A program made the translations under genes and the position numbers. Of a stretch of DNA of 64,000 bases, positions 60,171 through 64,000 are shown piece by piece. How positions within the stretch are numbered: the first letter of the stretch is position 1; each line of letters starts with the position of its first letter. A model generated the notes under the pieces. The model made no database searches. It was given only the letters and a program-made list of their open reading frames with translations, and had not been told where the DNA came from. The stretch covers positions 310,001 to 374,000 of the forward strand of contig NZ_CP119145.1 of the NCBI RefSeq assembly GCF_029167625.1, read 5' to 3'. The stretch comes from Streptomyces sp. AM 4-1-1. GTDB taxonomy: Bacteria; Actinomycetota; Actinomycetes; Streptomycetales; Streptomycetaceae.

Positions 60171-63100
60171 TCACCGGCCGCCCTCCTCGGTCGGGGACGG
60201 CAGGAACCCGGTACGGATGAAATAGGTCAGATAGGTCCGCAGGGTCGCGTCGGTCAGCGCGGGAAGGGTGACTCCCGCCGCCCTCACCGCCTCGATCGTG
60301 ACCGTGGAGTCGAACGTCTGCACGGGGAGCGGGGTGGTTTCCGCCGCCTCGGGCGCCGCGCCCCGCCGCCCGGCGCCGCCCGTTGCGCCGTGTCCTTCCG
60401 TCGCGCCGCCGAGGAAGAGCTGTGCGGCGTTGTCCGGCTGGGCCGCCACGCGCTTGCTCCACTGCTCGGGCCCCACCGGGTGCAGCGGGTAGCCGAGGGC
60501 TTCCGCCGCCCGGAAGACCTGCGAGAGGGCCGGCGCCCCGGGATGGGTGAGGTGGAAGGTGTCCCCGGCCGGAGCGGCCGGGTCCGGCCGCGGTTCCCGC
60601 CGCTCCCGGCCCGCGAGCGCCACGACGGCCGCGCTCACGTAGTCCACCGGTATCCAGCCGGTGGACTCGTCGGCTCCTTCCGGAACGGCCCGCGCCTGGA
60701 GGCATCCCTTGATGAACTGCCAGAGAAGGTCCCGCTCCTGGCAGGCGCCGGTCCGCGAGTCGCCCGAGATCCGGGCAGGCCGGAGGACCGTCACCGCGAG
60801 TCCGCGCCGCCGCGCGATCCGTACGATCCCCTCGGCCACCCACTTGCTCTGCGAGTAGCCGTCCGGCAGGTCGCCCACCGGTCCCAGAGGTGTGGTCTCC
60901 GTGACCGTCCGGGGTCCGTCCGTCGGCCGGGCATGGACACCCGTGGTCGAGATGTAGTGCATACGGCCCGACTCCGACGCGGCCACGACACGCAGCAGTT
61001 CCTCGGTGCCGTCCACGTTGGCGTCGCGCAACTCCCCGTAGGGTGCGGCGAAGTTGACCCGGGCACCGTTGTGGTAGACGTCCCCGGCCCTGCTCCGGAG
61101 CGCCTTGAGCGCCCGGTCCGGCATGCCGAGCCCCGGCGCCGCCAGGTCGCCCGGCACTGCGTGGATCAGCTCGCCGTAGTGGTCCTTCCAGAGCCCGTAC
61201 CGTTCCAGGTTGGCGCGCAGTCTGCGTACGCCGTCGGCCTCGTCCTCGGCCCGTACGAGGCAGTCCACCGCGTCGTCCGTGGTCTCCAGCAGATCGCGCA
61301 GGAGGAACGCGCCGAGGAATCCTGAGCCGCCGGTCAGCAGCGGTCTGCGCGCCGCTCCCGCCGCCCCGGACGGTAGCGCGGGAACCCGGGCGATGTCGGG
61401 TGCCAACCGCACGTCGTCCTGCGGGTCCGCGCCCGGTGCGGCGGCGTCCGTGGGGTGCGGGGCATCGGTGGCGTCGAGGGTCCGCCGGATGCCGTCGACG
61501 GTGGGCGCGGCGAAGACGGCGCGCATCGACAGCCGTGCCCCGAGCCGGTCCTCGATGCGCTGGGCCAGCCGCACGGCCAGCAGCGAGTGCCCGCCGAGCG
61601 CGAAGAAGTCGTCGTCGAGGTGGACGTCGGGGATGTCGAGGACGTCGGCGAACACCTCGCACAGGACCTTCTCCCGCTCCGTGACGGGGACGCGCCCCGC
61701 CTCACGGCCCAGGGACAGGTCGGGGGCGGGCAGCGCCCGGCGGTCGACCTTCCCGTTCGGGGTGACGGGCAGGGCTTCGAGCGGGACGAACACCGACGGC
61801 ACCATGTGTCCGGGCAGTACGGAGGCGAGTCCGGCACGCAGTTCCGCCGCCGCGGCACCTCGCCGCCCGTTCGGGGCCACCGTGTACGCGACGAGCCGCG
61901 GGTCGCCCGGCCGGTCCTCACGGACGACCGCGCAGGCGGCGGAAACGGCGGGCAGTGCGGTGAGCGCTGCCTCGATCTCCCCCAGCTCGATGCGGAACCC
62001 ACGGAGCTTGACCTGGTCGTCGGCCCGGGACACGTATTCGAGTTGGCCGTCGGCGTTCCACCGTACGAGGTCACCGGTGCGGTACATGCGCCGGCCGGCG
62101 GTGCTGAACGGATCGGCGACGAACCGTGACGCGGTGAGCCCGGCACGTCCCAGGTATCCCCGGGCGAGTCCGTCCCCGGCCACGTACAACTCCCCGACGA
62201 CGCCCGGCGGCACGAACCGCAGCCCGGCGTCGAGTACGTACACCTCCGCCCGGTTCACCGGGGTGCCGATCGGTACGGTCCGTACGGGTGCCTGCGGGCC
62301 GTCCGTGGGCTGCACGGCGCTGATCGTCGCGCAGACCGTGGTCTCGGTCGGTCCGTAGGCGTTGACGAGGCGTCGGTGCGGGGCCCACCGGCGGACGAGC
62401 GCGGGTGTGCACGCCTCTCCGGCGAGGACGAGTGTGAGGCCGTGCGGGATTCCGTCCTCGGGTGGCATCACGGCGAGAGCCGCGGGCGGCAGGGTGAGGT
62501 GGGTGACGCCCCGCTCCACGAGGAGGCGGGCCAGGGCGGGCCCCGGTTCCAGCTCCGACCGGTCGGCGATCTCCAGCCGGGCTCCGGTGAGCAGCCCCAT
62601 GCAGATGTCCCAGAACGCCGCGTCGAAGCTGATCGACGCCATCTGGAGCACCCGGCTCGCGGGTGTCAGGTCCAGGCGTTCCAGATGGGTCCGCACCATG
62701 GCTGCGACCCCGCGATGCGTGACGACGACGCCCTTGGGGCGGCCGGTCGAGCCGGAGGTGTAGATCACGTACGCGGGCAGGGAGACGTGCGGGGCGGTCC
62801 GCGGATCGTCGGTCCGGTGGCCGGCCCAGGGGGCGGTGTCGTCGTCCAGTGCGATGAACGGCGTCGCGATGGCGGGGAGTTGTCCGCGCGTGGCGGTGGT
62901 GGTGAGCAGGAGGACCGGTCGCGCGTCGTCGAGCATGTACGTGATGCGGGACGCCGGGTACTCCGGGTCGACCGGCAGATAGGCCGCGCCCGCCTTCAGC
63001 ACCGCGAGCATGGCGACGATCATCCCGGCGGACCGTGGCACGGCGAGCGCGACCAGGTCCTCCGGGCCGACACCGCGGTCGATCAGGTGGTGGGCGAGGG

Positions 63101-64000
63101 CGTTGGCACGGGAGTTCAGCTGTCCGTACGTCAGGGTTCCGGCACCGTCGCGGACGGCGATCGCGTCGGGCGCGCGCCGTACCCGGTCCTGGAACAGTTC
63201 CGGGATGCTCGCCTCGGGTATCGAGGTGTCCGGTCCGCGTCCCCAGGCTTCGAGGTCCGACCGTTCACCGGCCGTGAGCAGGTCGTGGGCGGCGACGGGC
63301 CGTCCCGGATCGGCGACGACCGACGCGAGCAGGCGTGTGAGCCGGTCGACGAGGTGGTGGACCGTCCCGGCGTCGAACAGCTCCGTGGAGTAGTCCAGGG
63401 TCGCTTCCATGCCCTGGGGCACACCGTGCTCGTCGTGCGTCTCGGCGAAGGAGAAGGAGAGGTCGAACTTGCTGACCCCGATGGAGGCGGGTTCGCTGCT
63501 GACGGAGAGGCCGGGGAGGTCGATCTCGGCCGGTGCCTGGTTCTGGAGGACGAGCATGGTCTGGAAGAGCGGGTGATGGTTCTGCGACCGTGCCGGGTTC
63601 AGCATCTCCACCAGCCGCTCGAACGGCATGTCCTGGTGGGCGTAGGCGTCGAGGTCGAAGTCCCGTACCCGCTCCAGCACCTCACGGAACGTCGGATCAC
63701 CCGACAGATCCGTCCGCAGGACCAAAGTGTTCACGAAGAACCCGACGAGATCGTCCAACGCCTCATCCGTACGCCCCGCCACCGCCGTACCCAACGCGAT
63801 GTCCTCACCCCCACCATGCCGCGACAACAACACCGCCACCGCCGCCTGCAACACCATGAACACACTGCACCCCGACGACCGCGCCAACCCCACCAACCCC
63901 GCATGAACCACCCCACCCACCCGGAACCCCACCACATCACCCTCATACCGCATCACCGAAGGACGCACCCGATCCCACGGCAACTCCACCAACTCCGGCA
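60171..64000 (-). CDS. NRPS terminal module, partial: C(part)-A-PCP-reductase
   Basis: The frame is open to the window edge, so the N terminus is missing. The visible C-domain part has [22 protein letters not shown] and [17 protein letters not shown]. The A domain (about 63230 to 61740) has [20 protein letters not shown] core motifs, [15 protein letters not shown] and [10 protein letters not shown]. Reading the ten specificity positions against GrsA gives DAWTVAAVCK, a Phe-type code. The PCP carries [18 protein letters not shown] terminal NAD(P)H thioester reductase follows, with [26 protein letters not shown] and [10 protein letters not shown]. The product should leave as a C-terminal aldehyde or alcohol, probably phenylalaninal or phenylalaninol. 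It is convergent with the SDR gene. Confidence 0.92.
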   Translation of the reverse strand, partial: PELVELPWDRVRPSVMRYEGDVVGFRVGGVVHAGLVGLARSSGCSVFMVLQAAVAVLLSRHGGGEDIALGTAVAGRTDEALDDLVGFFVNTLVLRTDLSGDPTFREVLERVRDFDLDAYAHQDMPFERLVEMLNPARSQNHHPLFQTMLVLQNQAPAEIDLPGLSVSSEPASIGVSKFDLSFSFAETHDEHGVPQGMEATLDYSTELFDAGTVHHLVDRLTRLLASVVADPGRPVAAHDLLTAGERSDLEAWGRGPDTSIPEASIPELFQDRVRRAPDAIAVRDGAGTLTYGQLNSRANALAHHLIDRGVGPEDLVALAVPRSAGMIVAMLAVLKAGAAYLPVDPEYPASRITYMLDDARPVLLLTTTATRGQLPAIATPFIALDDDTAPWAGHRTDDPRTAPHVSLPAYVIYTSGSTGRPKGVVVTHRGVAAMVRTHLERLDLTPASRVLQMASISFDAAFWDICMGLLTGARLEIADRSELEPGPALARLLVERGVTHLTLPPAALAVMPPEDGIPHGLTLVLAGEACTPALVRRWAPHRRLVNAYGPTETTVCATISAVQPTDGPQAPVRTVPIGTPVNRAEVYVLDAGLRFVPPGVVGELYVAGDGLARGYLGRAGLTASRFVADPFSTAGRRMYRTGDLVRWNADGQLEYVSRADDQVKLRGFRIELGEIEAALTALPAVSAACAVVREDRPGDPRLVAYTVAPNGRRGAAAAELRAGLASVLPGHMVPSVFVPLEALPVTPNGKVDRRALPAPDLSLGREAGRVPVTEREKVLCEVFADVLDIPDVHLDDDFFALGGHSLLAVRLAQRIEDRLGARLSMRAVFAAPTVDGIRRTLDATDAPHPTDAAAPGADPQDDVRLAPDIARVPALPSGAAGAARRPLLTGGSGFLGAFLLRDLLETTDDAVDCLVRAEDEADGVRRLRANLERYGLWKDHYGELIHAVPGDLAAPGLGMPDRALKALRSRAGDVYHNGARVNFAAPYGELRDANVDGTEELLRVVAASESGRMHYISTTGVHARPTDGPRTVTETTPLGPVGDLPDGYSQSKWVAEGIVRIARRRGLAVTVLRPARISGDSRTGACQERDLLWQFIKGCLQARAVPEGADESTGWIPVDYVSAAVVALAGRERREPRPDPAAPAGDTFHLTHPGAPALSQVFRAAEALGYPLHPVGPEQWSKRVAAQPDNAAQLFLGGATEGHGATGGAGRRGAAPEAAETTPLPVQTFDSTVTIEAVRAAGVTLPALTDATLRTYLTYFIRTGFLPSPTEEGGR

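Overview
The window is high-GC actinobacterial DNA, almost certainly a Streptomyces chromosome. Third codon positions are strongly G/C, GTG and TTL-type alternative starts (GTG, TTG) are common, and several genes appear leaderless, with a TANNNT box 6-8 nt before the start codon. TTA codons are so rare that only two were noticed in-frame. The families (MEDS/STAS/SpoIIE signalling, DUF5134, DUF4328, FUSC, AfsR/SARP, LAL-LuxR, class II and III lanthipeptide enzymes, isorenieratene-type carotenoid genes, NRPS) are typical of the genus. No rRNA, tRNA, CRISPR array, transposase or integrase was recognised.

Positions 1-28700 hold mostly housekeeping and accessory single-gene units. In order: a glycerophosphodiesterase, GNAT and VOC proteins, membrane proteins, an M56 peptidase, PAP2 and HAD phosphatases, and an ArsR/old-yellow-enzyme pair with a paired operator. 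These are followed by uracil-DNA glycosylase, an N-acetylglucosamine-kinase-like ATPase, a CbiX-like chelatase and a lactonase. Next come an STAS/MEDS/SpoIIE regulatory block, an amino-acid permease, FUSC, an Lrp regulator and an aldehyde dehydrogenase. The stretch ends with a translationally coupled LigD-type 3'-phosphoesterase and HhH DNA-repair pair, phosphoglucomutase and an HTH regulator.

Positions 28900-50000 form a dense RiPP (ribosomal peptide) island with three probable precursor peptides. System A (minus strand, 36141 to 28910) is a radical SAM/SPASM enzyme, a haem-oxygenase-fold diiron enzyme (HDO) and a 66-residue peptide joined by 4-nt start/stop overlaps. After a hairpin-rich gap it is followed by a tightly packed adenylate cyclase-AAA-TPR regulator, a cytoplasmic subtilase and a GAF protein. 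System B (plus strand, 36502-40751) is a class III lanthipeptide cassette: precursor, UUCG attenuator hairpin, MFS exporter and LanKC. It is divergent from System A across a shared regulatory region, and the two precursors share the motif PEV(E/Q)AH. System C (minus strand, 49701 to 41019) is a class II LanM with intact zinc ligands, a precursor whose core has no cysteine, a LAL-LuxR regulator carrying a TTA (bldA-type) codon, and a SARP activator.

Positions 50058-60124 are an aromatic-carotenoid cluster. crtY-crtU run on the plus strand. crtE, crtI, crtB and a DUF5914-like Rieske gene run on the minus strand, with an SDR-DUF2867 gene divergent from crtE. The set should make GGPP, phytoene, lycopene, beta-carotene and then isorenieratene. 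The crtT and light-regulator genes seen near other Streptomyces carotenoid clusters are not in this window. Positions 60171-64000 are the last module of an NRPS that runs off the window edge: C (partial), A predicted for Phe, PCP and terminal reductase. A codon-usage break in the C domain suggests module recombination.
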